A DNA stretch of 38,365 nt from Myxococcales bacterium (GTDB lineage Bacteria; Myxococcota; Polyangia; Polyangiales; Polyangiaceae): the NCBI GenBank assembly GCA_003151595.1, contig PLXW01000033.1:15920-54284 (forward strand). Direction: 5' to 3'. The position numbers and the translations under genes are program-made. How positions within the stretch are numbered: position 1 is the first letter of the stretch; every line of letters begins with the position of its first letter. Shown piece after piece: positions 21,015-28,564 of this stretch. The notes below the pieces were generated by a model. That model worked only from the letters and a program-made list of their open reading frames with translations. It did no database searches and was not told the origin of the DNA.

Positions 21015-23476
21015 GCGCCGGTCACGATCGATCGCAGCAGCTCCAGCGCCACGATCTTTCGCGACGTCTCGCTCGGCCCCACGCACGCCGGGCATCCATC
21101 CGTGCAGGCGCACGACTCGATCAAGCGAAGCGCGCGCGCCACGAGTCCTTCGCGCTGCTCCCAGATCCGCTCCGACAAGCCGATCCCTCCCGGCACGTGC
21201 TCGTAGAGGAACAGCGTCGGGTTGTACCCCTCCTGCGGCCCGCCTCTGACCTTCCGCGGAATCCCGCTCGCCTCGCCGTCGGCCACGATCTCGGCGTCGC
21301 CCAGCGTCGCGCCGATGTCGCGCGGGTCGCACATCAAGGCCAGCGTCGCCACCGTCTCGAGCGCGATCCCGATCCCGCGCAGCGCATCGATCGCCGCGCC
21401 GCGTCCGGCGTCGACGTTCGCCACCACGCTCTCCGGCAGCGTCATCCAGAACGCCGTCGTGTGCATCTGCATCTCGGGGAGCCGCACGTCGCCGTACCCG
21501 GCGTTCTCGTGCGTGAAGAACTTGATCTTCTTGTACCCGACCACCTTCTCGACGATCGCCACCTCGCCCCATCCGCTCGGCCACGCGCTCGGCCGCGTCG
21601 GATCCAGAACGAGCGCCCCCGTCGCGCTCTCTTCGATGACGCTCACCTGCGTGTAGGTCATCGCGTCGGTGTAATAGTCGGGCTCGACCTTGCGGACGTA
21701 CGCCTTGTGGTTCTCGTAGTCGAAGCGCTCGACCTGGTACGTCTCGCCGTCGTGCTGGTAGATGGCTTGCTCGTGCAGCATCGTGTGCGCGCCGCGCCAG
21801 TCCATCTCGGCCAGCGTCTTGCCGCGGAGCGCTTCGCCGCGATGCGGGTCGACCTTCTCGGAGCCGCTGACGTCGACCACCACGACGTTGTCCCAACCGA
21901 CGCTTCGCAAGGACACGCTGTTGGCCGGATACGCATCGGTCGCCCAGTGGAACGTGCCGTTCGACTCGTGGAGCACGCGGTGCGTGGTGAGGAACGAGAG
22001 CGCGTCGCCGGTGTCCTCCGCCGGGAGCGAGCCGAACGCTTCGCCCGTCTTGAACGGCATCTCGAAGGCCGCGCACTTCAGGTGCTGGATCAGGATCTCG
22101 GCGTTGTTCGGATCGATCCGCGCCTCTTCCACCGGAGCGCCGAACGCATGGCGAGGCTCGCGCGCCAGGTACTGATCGAGCGGGGCGCTGCACGTGACGA
22201 GCACGCCGATGCTCTTCGACGTGCGTCTCCCCGCGCGACCGAACCGCTGCATGAGCGCCGCGACCGAGCCGGGGTAGCCGGCGCAGATGACGGCGTCGAG
22301 ATCGCCGATGTCGATCCCGAGCTCGAGCGCGCTCGTCGCCACCACCGCGAGCAGGTCGCCTTCGCGCAAGCGCCGCTCGATCTCGCGCCGCTGCTCGGGC
22401 AAGTACCCGCCGCGGTACGCCATGATCTGCTGCGGATCGATCCTGTCGCCCGACACGCGATCGCGCAGGTACCGCAGCATCACTTCGACGCTGTTGCGCG
22501 ACTGCCCGAAGATGATCGTCGGCACGCGCGCGCGCACCAGATCGGCCGCGAGCATCGTCGCCTGCTTCACGTAGCTCGCGCGGATGCCCAGCTCAGCGTT
22601 CACCACCGGCGGGTTGAAGAGGAACATCCGCCGCTCGCCTTGCGGCGCGCCGCTCTCGTCGAGCAGGGCCAGCTCGTCTTCGCGCACGCCGAAGAGCCGG
22701 GCGGCGTGCGCGAGCGGGTTCCCGATGGTCGCCGTCGCGCCGATCAACGTGGGGTGCGATCCGTGGAACGCCGCCACGCGAAGCAGCCGCCGGAGCACGT
22801 TGGCCACGTGCGACCCGAAGACGCCACGGTACGTGTGCATCTCGTCGACCACGATGTACCGGAGGTTCTGGAGCGTGCGCGCCCAGCTGGCGTGGTGCGG
22901 GAGGATCCCGGTGTGGAGCATGTCCGGGTTCGTCATGATGATCCCGCCGCGCTCGCGTGCGGCGCGCCGCGCGTCGCCCGGCGTGTCGCCGTCGAAGACC
23001 ACGGCCGACGACGCGATCCCGCTCGCCGCGATCAGCTCACGCAGCCCCGCCTCTTGATCGCGCGCCAGCGCCTTGGTCGGAAAAAGGTAGAGCGCGCGCG
23101 CGTCGTGATCCTCCACGAGCGTCTGCAAGACGGGGAGGTGAAAGCACAGGCTCTTGCCGCTGGCCGTCGGCGTGGCCACGACGAAGCCGCGCGCCCCTTC
23201 GCTCGCGTCGTTCTCTTCGCTCCCGCGATGCTGCGCGATCGCGAACGCCTTCGCTTGATGCGCGTACAGCGACTCGACCCCGCGCGCCCGAAGCGCCGCG
23301 GCGATCTGCGGCGCAAGCGACTCAGGGATCGGCACGTGATCGCCGAGGCGCGCCGGCCGCGTCTCGTCCGCGCACACGCACGGCCGAACCCAGTCGCTCG
23401 CCCGCCACTTCGCGAGCACCGGGTCCACGCCTCGTTCGATGGCCCACGGCGCCTTTCGGGTCGTCGCTTGCTGCAT
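21011..23476 (-). CDS. DEAD/DEAH-box helicase with DUF1998 zinc domain (YprA/MrfA-like)
   Basis: An 821-residue SF2 helicase. Motif I is TPTASGKS (residues 102-109), motif II DEMH (211-214), motif III GATAT, and motif VI QRFGRAGR. The SALELGIDIGDLDAV segment before motif VI is typical. The C-terminal DUF1998 domain has a Cys cluster CACTDGCPACVG preceded by EHVPGGIGLSERIW. The B. subtilis homologue MrfA acts in repair of mitomycin C damage; a DNA-repair role here follows from family membership only. The ATG is preceded by a candidate promoter (23484-23512) and it is transcribed divergently from lspA. The gene ends four bases inside the convergent lipoprotein gene. Confidence 0.92.
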   Translation of the reverse strand: MQQATTRKAPWAIERGVDPVLAKWRASDWVRPCVCADETRPARLGDHVPIPESLAPQIAAALRARGVESLYAHQAKAFAIAQHRGSEENDASEGARGFVVATPTASGKSLCFHLPVLQTLVEDHDARALYLFPTKALARDQEAGLRELIAASGIASSAVVFDGDTPGDARRAARERGGIIMTNPDMLHTGILPHHASWARTLQNLRYIVVDEMHTYRGVFGSHVANVLRRLLRVAAFHGSHPTLIGATATIGNPLAHAARLFGVREDELALLDESGAPQGERRMFLFNPPVVNAELGIRASYVKQATMLAADLVRARVPTIIFGQSRNSVEVMLRYLRDRVSGDRIDPQQIMAYRGGYLPEQRREIERRLREGDLLAVVATSALELGIDIGDLDAVICAGYPGSVAALMQRFGRAGRRTSKSIGVLVTCSAPLDQYLAREPRHAFGAPVEEARIDPNNAEILIQHLKCAAFEMPFKTGEAFGSLPAEDTGDALSFLTTHRVLHESNGTFHWATDAYPANSVSLRSVGWDNVVVVDVSGSEKVDPHRGEALRGKTLAEMDWRGAHTMLHEQAIYQHDGETYQVERFDYENHKAYVRKVEPDYYTDAMTYTQVSVIEESATGALVLDPTRPSAWPSGWGEVAIVEKVVGYKKIKFFTHENAGYGDVRLPEMQMHTTAFWMTLPESVVANVDAGRGAAIDALRGIGIALETVATLALMCDPRDIGATLGDAEIVADGEASGIPRKVRGGPQEGYNPTLFLYEHVPGGIGLSERIWEQREGLVARALRLIESCACTDGCPACVGPSETSRKIVALELLRSIVTGA

Positions 23477-23483
23477 GGGTCGA

Positions 23484-23512
23484 CGCTAAACGGATGTACC
23501 GTAGTCAGGCAA
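23484..23512 (-). promoter_or_regulatory. Candidate promoter of the DUF1998 helicase gene
   Basis: On the minus strand, TTGCCT (23512-23507), a 17-base spacer and TTAGCG (23489-23484), 7 bases before the ATG at 23476. The -10 match is weak, but the -35 resembles those proposed for parA, clpX and the ketosynthase operon. No recognisable regulator box was seen in the 131-bp divergent region shared with lspA. Confidence 0.3.
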
Positions 23513-23607
23513 CTCCGCGTCTCCATCGAGCCGAAAACAAGCGCGCACGGAAGTTCTCTGGCCCCTTCCGTGGCGATGTCGTAGATCGCCTCGCTCGCCT
23601 TTACATC

Positions 23608-24492
23608 ATGGACGAACCGAATCCCTCGCCGTCTCCCGACGGCTCCGAGTCTCCCGAGTCCGCGTCTGCACCGGAGGCTCCCGCTCCCGACGTCGCGCCT
23701 GTCGCCTTGCTCGCGCCCGAGCCGATCGCGCCCGGCGTCCCGCGCTTGCCGGCGCCCCGTGGTGCGGCCAAGCGGGTCGTCGATCCGAACGCGGCGCACC
23801 CGTCGTACCTGTTCCTGGCGGTCGTCGCGATCGTCACGCTCGCGTCCGACATCGGGTCGAAGCTGTGGGCCGAGAAGCGGCTCGATGCGCCGCCGGCGTT
23901 TCCGCCGCTCTGGTCGACCCACCTCACGTTCACGCTCGCCAAGAACCGCGGCGGCGCGTGGGGGCTGCTTCAGACCGCGAACGAGAACGTGCGCCGTCCG
24001 TTCTTCCTGCTCGTGTCGATCGCGGCGATCACGTTCATCGTCACGCTCTACCGCCGCCTCCAGCCGCGCCAGCGCGCGCTCCGCTGGGGTCTGCCGCTCG
24101 TGCTCGGTGGCGCGCTGGGCAACGTCTTCGATCGCATTCGCTACGGGTGGGTCATCGACTTCATCGACTACCGCGCCGAGTGGGTCCGCAAGATGAACGA
24201 CGTCGTCGGTCGCGCGTTCCCCGGCCACGGCACGCCGACGGATCACTGGCCCACGTTCAACATCGCCGACGTCGCCATCTGCGTCGGCGTCGCGCTCATG
24301 GCGATCGACATGTTCACCTCGAAGCGATCGCGCGTCGTGCACGACAGCCCCGAGCTGATGTTTGGCGGCGCCGGTGTGCTCGCCAAGCCGGTCGTCATGT
24401 CGATCATCAAGGCGATCGCCCCCAAGCCGGGCGACCGCGACTATGCGCCACCCGACAACGAGCACCCGGCAGCCGACGACCACAAGACGTAA
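23608..24492 (+). CDS. lspA: Lipoprotein signal peptidase LspA (signal peptidase II)
   Basis: A 294-residue inner-membrane aspartic peptidase that removes signal peptides from diacylated prolipoproteins. Family motifs: NRGGAWGLL (residues 113-121), GGALGNVFDRIRYGWVIDFID (~168-187) with catalytic Asp184, and FNIADVAICVG with catalytic Asp221. Four hydrophobic helices are visible. It is much longer than E. coli LspA (164 residues): ~60 N-terminal residues rich in Pro, Ala, Ser and Glu precede the first helix, the loop between the two catalytic Asp is extended (WVRKMNDVVGRAFPGHGTPT), and ~55 residues follow the last helix. lgt begins 9 bp downstream, so this is a lipoprotein-maturation operon. 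Earlier in-frame starts to 22957 are shadows of the helicase gene. Confidence 0.95.
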   Translation: MDEPNPSPSPDGSESPESASAPEAPAPDVAPVALLAPEPIAPGVPRLPAPRGAAKRVVDPNAAHPSYLFLAVVAIVTLASDIGSKLWAEKRLDAPPAFPPLWSTHLTFTLAKNRGGAWGLLQTANENVRRPFFLLVSIAAITFIVTLYRRLQPRQRALRWGLPLVLGGALGNVFDRIRYGWVIDFIDYRAEWVRKMNDVVGRAFPGHGTPTDHWPTFNIADVAICVGVALMAIDMFTSKRSRVVHDSPELMFGGAGVLAKPVVMSIIKAIAPKPGDRDYAPPDNEHPAADDHKT

Positions 24493-24501
24493 GCTCCGCG
24501 C

Positions 24502-25440
24502 ATGCGCCCCGAGCTATTCCGGCTGTTCGACGTCGGCTTCCCGTCGTACTTCGTCCTCCTGCTGACGGGCTTCTTCTTCGCGACCGCGATCTGCGCCGTC
24601 GGCGCGCGACGCCTCGGTCAGAACCCCGACGTGATGGTCGATCTCGGGATCGCGATGCTCCTGTGCGGCGTCGCCGGCGGGCGATTGCTCCACGTCTTCG
24701 CCGACGGCTTCTTCATGGACTACGTCCACCTGTGCACAGACCCGTCACTCGTCGACTGGCCCATCACGCACGCCGAGTGCCTCTCCAAGAACTACGAGGG
24801 GGTCTGGGACACGGCGAAGAACGTCTGCCATCCGCAGGTGGTCGACTGCTTCGCGTGGGCGAAATTCTGGGCGGGCGGGCTTACATACTACGGCGGCTTC
24901 ATCGGCGCGTCGGCCGGCGCGTGGTTCCTCTTGAAGCGCGATCGCTTTCCGTTCTGGAAGGCGGCGGACCTCGCGGGCGTCGCCGTGCCGCTGGGCCTCG
25001 CGTTCGGGCGCATGGGGTGCCTCCTCGCCGGGTGCTGCTTCGGCGCCGAGTGCGATCTGCCGTGGGCGCTGTCGTTCCCACCGAAGAGCCCGGCCAGCGA
25101 AGAGCAGTGGAAGGCGCACCTGCTCGATCACGCCTCGATGTGGAGCCATCGCGTGCACCCGACGCAGATCTACGAGTCGGCCGCGTCGCTGGCGATCGCC
25201 GCGGCGTGCTTGTTCCTCGTGCAGCCGAAAAAACGCTACGACGGTCAGGTGTTCGCGGCGTTCCTCGCGCTCTACGCCGCGGCGCGCTTCGTCATCGAGA
25301 TCCTCCGGCGTGACGATCGCGGGGGGGTCTTCGGATTGTCGACGTCGCAGCTCATCGGGATCGGGCTCATCGCAGCGGCGTTCGGGATTCATCGGTTGCG
25401 AGCGCCGCGCACGCCCATCGCGGCGTCGAGTGCGGCGTAG
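24502..25440 (+). CDS. lgt: Prolipoprotein diacylglyceryl transferase Lgt
   Basis: A 312-residue polytopic inner-membrane enzyme that transfers diacylglycerol from phosphatidylglycerol to the lipobox cysteine, the step before LspA. Motifs: GGLTYYGGFIG (Tyr130 in place of the E. coli active-site His103, a variant I recall from other lineages), GLAFGRMGCLLAGCCFG (Cys-rich form of the GRIGNFINGE signature), HPTQIYES, and RFVIEILRRDDRG. Between the first membrane helices and GGLTYYGG is an inserted loop of about 45 residues with four cysteines (78, 93, 109, 116), probably periplasmic and possibly disulfide-bonded. It starts 9 bp after lspA and is followed closely by folD. Confidence 0.94.
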   Translation: MRPELFRLFDVGFPSYFVLLLTGFFFATAICAVGARRLGQNPDVMVDLGIAMLLCGVAGGRLLHVFADGFFMDYVHLCTDPSLVDWPITHAECLSKNYEGVWDTAKNVCHPQVVDCFAWAKFWAGGLTYYGGFIGASAGAWFLLKRDRFPFWKAADLAGVAVPLGLAFGRMGCLLAGCCFGAECDLPWALSFPPKSPASEEQWKAHLLDHASMWSHRVHPTQIYESAASLAIAAACLFLVQPKKRYDGQVFAAFLALYAAARFVIEILRRDDRGGVFGLSTSQLIGIGLIAAAFGIHRLRAPRTPIAASSAA

Positions 25441-25464
25441 CCACGTGCAGAGGGGACGACCTCG

Positions 25465-26340
25465 ATGACGGCGATGGTGCTCGACGGAAAGAAGCTCGCG
25501 GAGATCGTGCGCGCCGAAGTGCGCGCGGGGGTCGACGAGTTTCGCGCGCGGTATGGGCGCGTGCCGGGGCTCGACGTGGTGCTCGTGGGCGACGACCCCG
25601 CGAGTCAGGTCTACACGCGCAACAAGGAGAAGGCCTCGAACGAGGTCGGCATGCGCGGCCGCTTGCACCGCTTGCCGGCGACCACCACCGAAGCCGAGAT
25701 CGTCGCGCTCCTCCTGCAACTCAACGCCGACGACGCGGTCGACGGCATCCTGGTGCAGCTCCCGCTCCCGGCGGGCATCGAAGAGTCGCGCGTGCTCGAT
25801 CTCGTCTCGCCGGCGAAGGACGTCGACGGCTTCCATCCTATCAACGCCGGCCTCCTCGCGTCGGGTCGCCCCGCGCTCGTCCCGTGCACGCCCGTCGGCT
25901 GCATGCGCCTCCTTCGCGAGAGCGGCGTCGAGCTGAAAGGCGCGCGCGCCGTCGTCGTCGGTCGCAGCAACATCGTCGGCAAGCCGGTCGCGCAGCTCCT
26001 CCTCGCCGCGCACGCCACGGTCACGATCGCGCACTCCCGCACGCGCGATCTCGCCGCCGTCTGTCGCGAAGCCGACGTGCTCGTCGCCGCCGTCGGCAAG
26101 CCCGAGATGATCCGCGGCGACTGGGTGAAGCCCGGCGCGGTGGTGATCGACGTGGGCATCAACCGGATCGATGCCGGGGAAGGGAAGACGCGCCTCGTCG
26201 GTGACGTCGCCTTCGACGAAGCGAAAGAGCGCGCGCGCGCGATCACGCCGGTGCCGGGCGGCGTCGGCCCCATGACGATCGCCTGTCTCCTTCAGAACAC
26301 GCTGAAGGCAGCGACCGCGCGCGTCACTTCGTCGCCGTAG
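25465..26340 (+). CDS. folD: Bifunctional methylene-THF dehydrogenase/cyclohydrolase FolD
   Basis: A 291-residue cytosolic enzyme that interconverts 5,10-methylene- and 10-formyl-tetrahydrofolate using NADP. Active-site residues Tyr50 and Lys54 ([12 protein letters not shown]), VQLPLP, the [11 protein letters not shown] loop, TPVGCMRLL, the nucleotide-binding [14 protein letters not shown], and the [13 protein letters not shown]-terminal signature are all present, at the usual family length. It starts 24 bp after lgt and may be co-transcribed with lspA-lgt. Its last 17 bases overlap the end of the convergent response-regulator gene. Confidence 0.97.
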   Translation: MTAMVLDGKKLAEIVRAEVRAGVDEFRARYGRVPGLDVVLVGDDPASQVYTRNKEKASNEVGMRGRLHRLPATTTEAEIVALLLQLNADDAVDGILVQLPLPAGIEESRVLDLVSPAKDVDGFHPINAGLLASGRPALVPCTPVGCMRLLRESGVELKGARAVVVGRSNIVGKPVAQLLLAAHATVTIAHSRTRDLAAVCREADVLVAAVGKPEMIRGDWVKPGAVVIDVGINRIDAGEGKTRLVGDVAFDEAKERARAITPVPGGVGPMTIACLLQNTLKAATARVTSSP

Positions 26341-26725
26341 CCTTGCGCGCCTTCTCGAGCAGGTCGGTCGGATTGAAGGGCTTGGTCAGGTAGAAGCGCG
26401 CGCCGGCGTTGATGCCGGCGATGACGTCCATCGGCGTCGTCTTCGCCGTGAGAAAAATGATCGGCGTGCTCGCCAGCGAGGCGATCGTGCGCAGCGAGCG
26501 CGCGAACTGGATGCCATCGACCGCCGGCATCGCCACGTCGCACACCACGAGCCCCGGCGTGGGGATCTCGAGCAGCAGCTGCATCGCGCGCTGCGCCGAG
26601 TCGGCGACGTACACCGAGAAGCTCTGCGAGAGCGTCGCGGCCACGAGCGTGCAGATCGTCGGGTCGTCGTCGACGACGAGCGCCACTTTGGATCCTGGAG
26701 GAGCAGGTCGAAACGGAACCGCCAT
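26324..26725 (-). CDS. Single-domain response regulator (CheY-like receiver)
   Basis: A 133-residue stand-alone receiver domain. The acidic pocket is DDD at residues 19-21, the phosphoacceptor is Asp63 in [12 protein letters not shown], the switch Thr is in FLTAK, and the conserved Lys is in YLTKPFNP. There is no output domain, so it probably relays phosphate or acts by protein contact. It is transcribed divergently from the hybrid kinase at 26816, its most likely partner. The frame opens further upstream, but the receiver fold begins just after the ATG at 26725. Its 3' end overlaps folD by 17 bases. Confidence 0.88.
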   Translation of the reverse strand: MAVPFRPAPPGSKVALVVDDDPTICTLVAATLSQSFSVYVADSAQRAMQLLLEIPTPGLVVCDVAMPAVDGIQFARSLRTIASLASTPIIFLTAKTTPMDVIAGINAGARFYLTKPFNPTDLLEKARKATATK

Positions 26726-26815
26726 GGACGGTCGAGTGTGCGGGCTCGCGTTGCGGCGAGCAAGGAGCATCGATCGCCGCGGTCGCACTCCGCGCGCCTC
26801 TGCTACGTTCTTCTG

Positions 26816-28564
26816 GTGACAGCGCCGGGCGAGGGACCTCGCGAAGACGTCGTCGGCGATCGGTCGCGCCTCCTCGGGATCGGAATGGCCACGGTCCTGA
26901 TCGCGTGCGTGCTCTTCGCCGCGCTCCGGTTCGGCGTGCAGGTCGCCACCGGTCGCGCCACGCCGTGGTGGGTCGACGCCGGAGGGGCCGTGACGCTCGG
27001 CGTCCTCTACGCCTGGTACCGCGTCGACCCCGCGGGGCGCTCGTCGGGCGCGGTTCACGGCACCGCGGCGATCGCGATGATCGTCATGGTGGTCCCGGCG
27101 GCGTACGGGATGACGTCCTCGAAGTGGTGGCTCGCGCTCATCGGCTTCTCGGTTCTCCTGATGGGGAGGCGCATCGAAGCGATCGTGTGGACGATCGTGA
27201 CGCTCGTCCTGCTGCCCGTCGCTGCGCTCCTCGAGCCCCGCTTCATCGTACCGAACGCTGCGGGAGAGCCCGCGTCGGAGCGCGCGATGTCCGCGTTCGC
27301 GTTCGTGGCCATCCTCCTCGGCGTGACGTGGGCCTTTCGCCGCGTCGCTCAGCGCCGTGCGCGCGAGCTGACCGAGACCGCCGTGTCGCTCACGCGCGCC
27401 AACCTCGTGAAGAGCCGCTTTCTCGCGCACATGAGCCACGAGGTCCGCACGCCGCTCCACGGCGTCATCGCCATGACCGACATGGCGCTCGAAGGGGACG
27501 CCTCGCCCGCGGTGCGTGATCAGATCCACAGCGCGCAGCAATCGGCTCGCTTGCTCCTGTCGCTCCTCAACAACATCCTCGACGTCGCGCGCGCCGAGTC
27601 CGGCGCCATCGAGCTTGATCTGCGCCCGTTCCTTCTTCACGAGGCGCTGGCCGAGGTCCTCCGCCCGCTCGCGGCGCAGGCGCGCGGCAAGGGGCTCGAC
27701 TTCGTGGCGCGCGCCGACCCGGGGATCGTCGAGCGGCGCATCGGCGATCGCGTCCGGTTCACGCAGATCGTGCTGAACCTCGTCGGCAACGCGCTGAAGT
27801 TCACCAAGAGCGGCCGCATCGCCGTGCGCCTCCGCGCGGGGGAAGGGGACGTGCTCGCGCTCGAGGTCGCCGACACCGGCGCCGGCATCCCCAAGGAGAG
27901 GCTCGTCGCGATCTTCGAGCCGTTCACGCAAGCGTCGCCCGAGGACGCGAGCGTCCAAGAAGGCGCGGGGCTGGGCCTGGCGATCGTGCGCGACCTCGCG
28001 CAGCGCATGGGGGGCGACGTGCGCGTCGACAGCGAGAAAGGGAAGGGGGCCAGGTTCACCGTCGACCTCCGCCTACCGCCCGCTCCGGACGCCGAAGAGG
28101 TTGGGCCGCTCGACCTGCTGCCGTCGACGCCGTCGACGTTTCCCGACGCCGAGCCGGTCTCCACCAGGCCTCTCCACGTCCTCGTGTGCGAAGACAACGC
28201 GGTCAATCAAAAGGTCGTCCTGGCGATGCTCGTGCGCCTCGGTCACCGCGCCACCCTGGCGAACGACGGCCTCGCAGCGTGGACGCTCCTCGAAAACGGA
28301 TCGTTCGATCTCCTGCTCACCGACATCGAGATGCCGGGGATCGACGGCCTCGAGCTCGCGCGCCGCGTGCGCGCTCGCGAGACGGCGCGGGGAGATGCAC
28401 GTCTGCCGATCGTCGGCGCGACGGCGCACGTGGGCGAAGCGGAGCAGCATCGCTTGCTCGGGGCGGGCATGGACGGCCACCTGGGCAAGCCGTTCACGCT
28501 CGCCGATCTGACGGCGGCGATCGGCCGCGCGGCGGGCGGTGATCGCGGAGGGGAGAGCACGTGA
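26816..28564 (+). CDS. Membrane hybrid sensor histidine kinase (HisKA-HATPase-REC)
   Basis: A 582-residue protein taking the GTG at 26816. About five or six hydrophobic helices (residues ~20-175) form an integral-membrane sensor without an obvious periplasmic domain. Then come HisKA with phospho-His208 (AHMSHEVRTPLHG), an HATPase_c domain with N box NLVGNALKF, G1 DTGAGI and G2 GAGLGLAI, and a C-terminal receiver with Asp503 (LLTDIEMPGIDG). The signal is unknown. A -10-like TACGTT ends 6 bases before the GTG and no Shine-Dalgarno site is visible. Its stop overlaps the GTG of the next kinase as GTGA, so the two are translationally coupled. A single-domain regulator lies divergently upstream. 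Confidence 0.9.
   Translation: MTAPGEGPREDVVGDRSRLLGIGMATVLIACVLFAALRFGVQVATGRATPWWVDAGGAVTLGVLYAWYRVDPAGRSSGAVHGTAAIAMIVMVVPAAYGMTSSKWWLALIGFSVLLMGRRIEAIVWTIVTLVLLPVAALLEPRFIVPNAAGEPASERAMSAFAFVAILLGVTWAFRRVAQRRARELTETAVSLTRANLVKSRFLAHMSHEVRTPLHGVIAMTDMALEGDASPAVRDQIHSAQQSARLLLSLLNNILDVARAESGAIELDLRPFLLHEALAEVLRPLAAQARGKGLDFVARADPGIVERRIGDRVRFTQIVLNLVGNALKFTKSGRIAVRLRAGEGDVLALEVADTGAGIPKERLVAIFEPFTQASPEDASVQEGAGLGLAIVRDLAQRMGGDVRVDSEKGKGARFTVDLRLPPAPDAEEVGPLDLLPSTPSTFPDAEPVSTRPLHVLVCEDNAVNQKVVLAMLVRLGHRATLANDGLAAWTLLENGSFDLLLTDIEMPGIDGLELARRVRARETARGDARLPIVGATAHVGEAEQHRLLGAGMDGHLGKPFTLADLTAAIGRAAGGDRGGEST

Noticed and set aside
26738..26815. 26-codon N-terminal extension of the first hybrid kinase
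   Set aside because: It is Arg/Ser-rich, overlaps the divergent promoter area and precedes a GTG directly before the first membrane helix.
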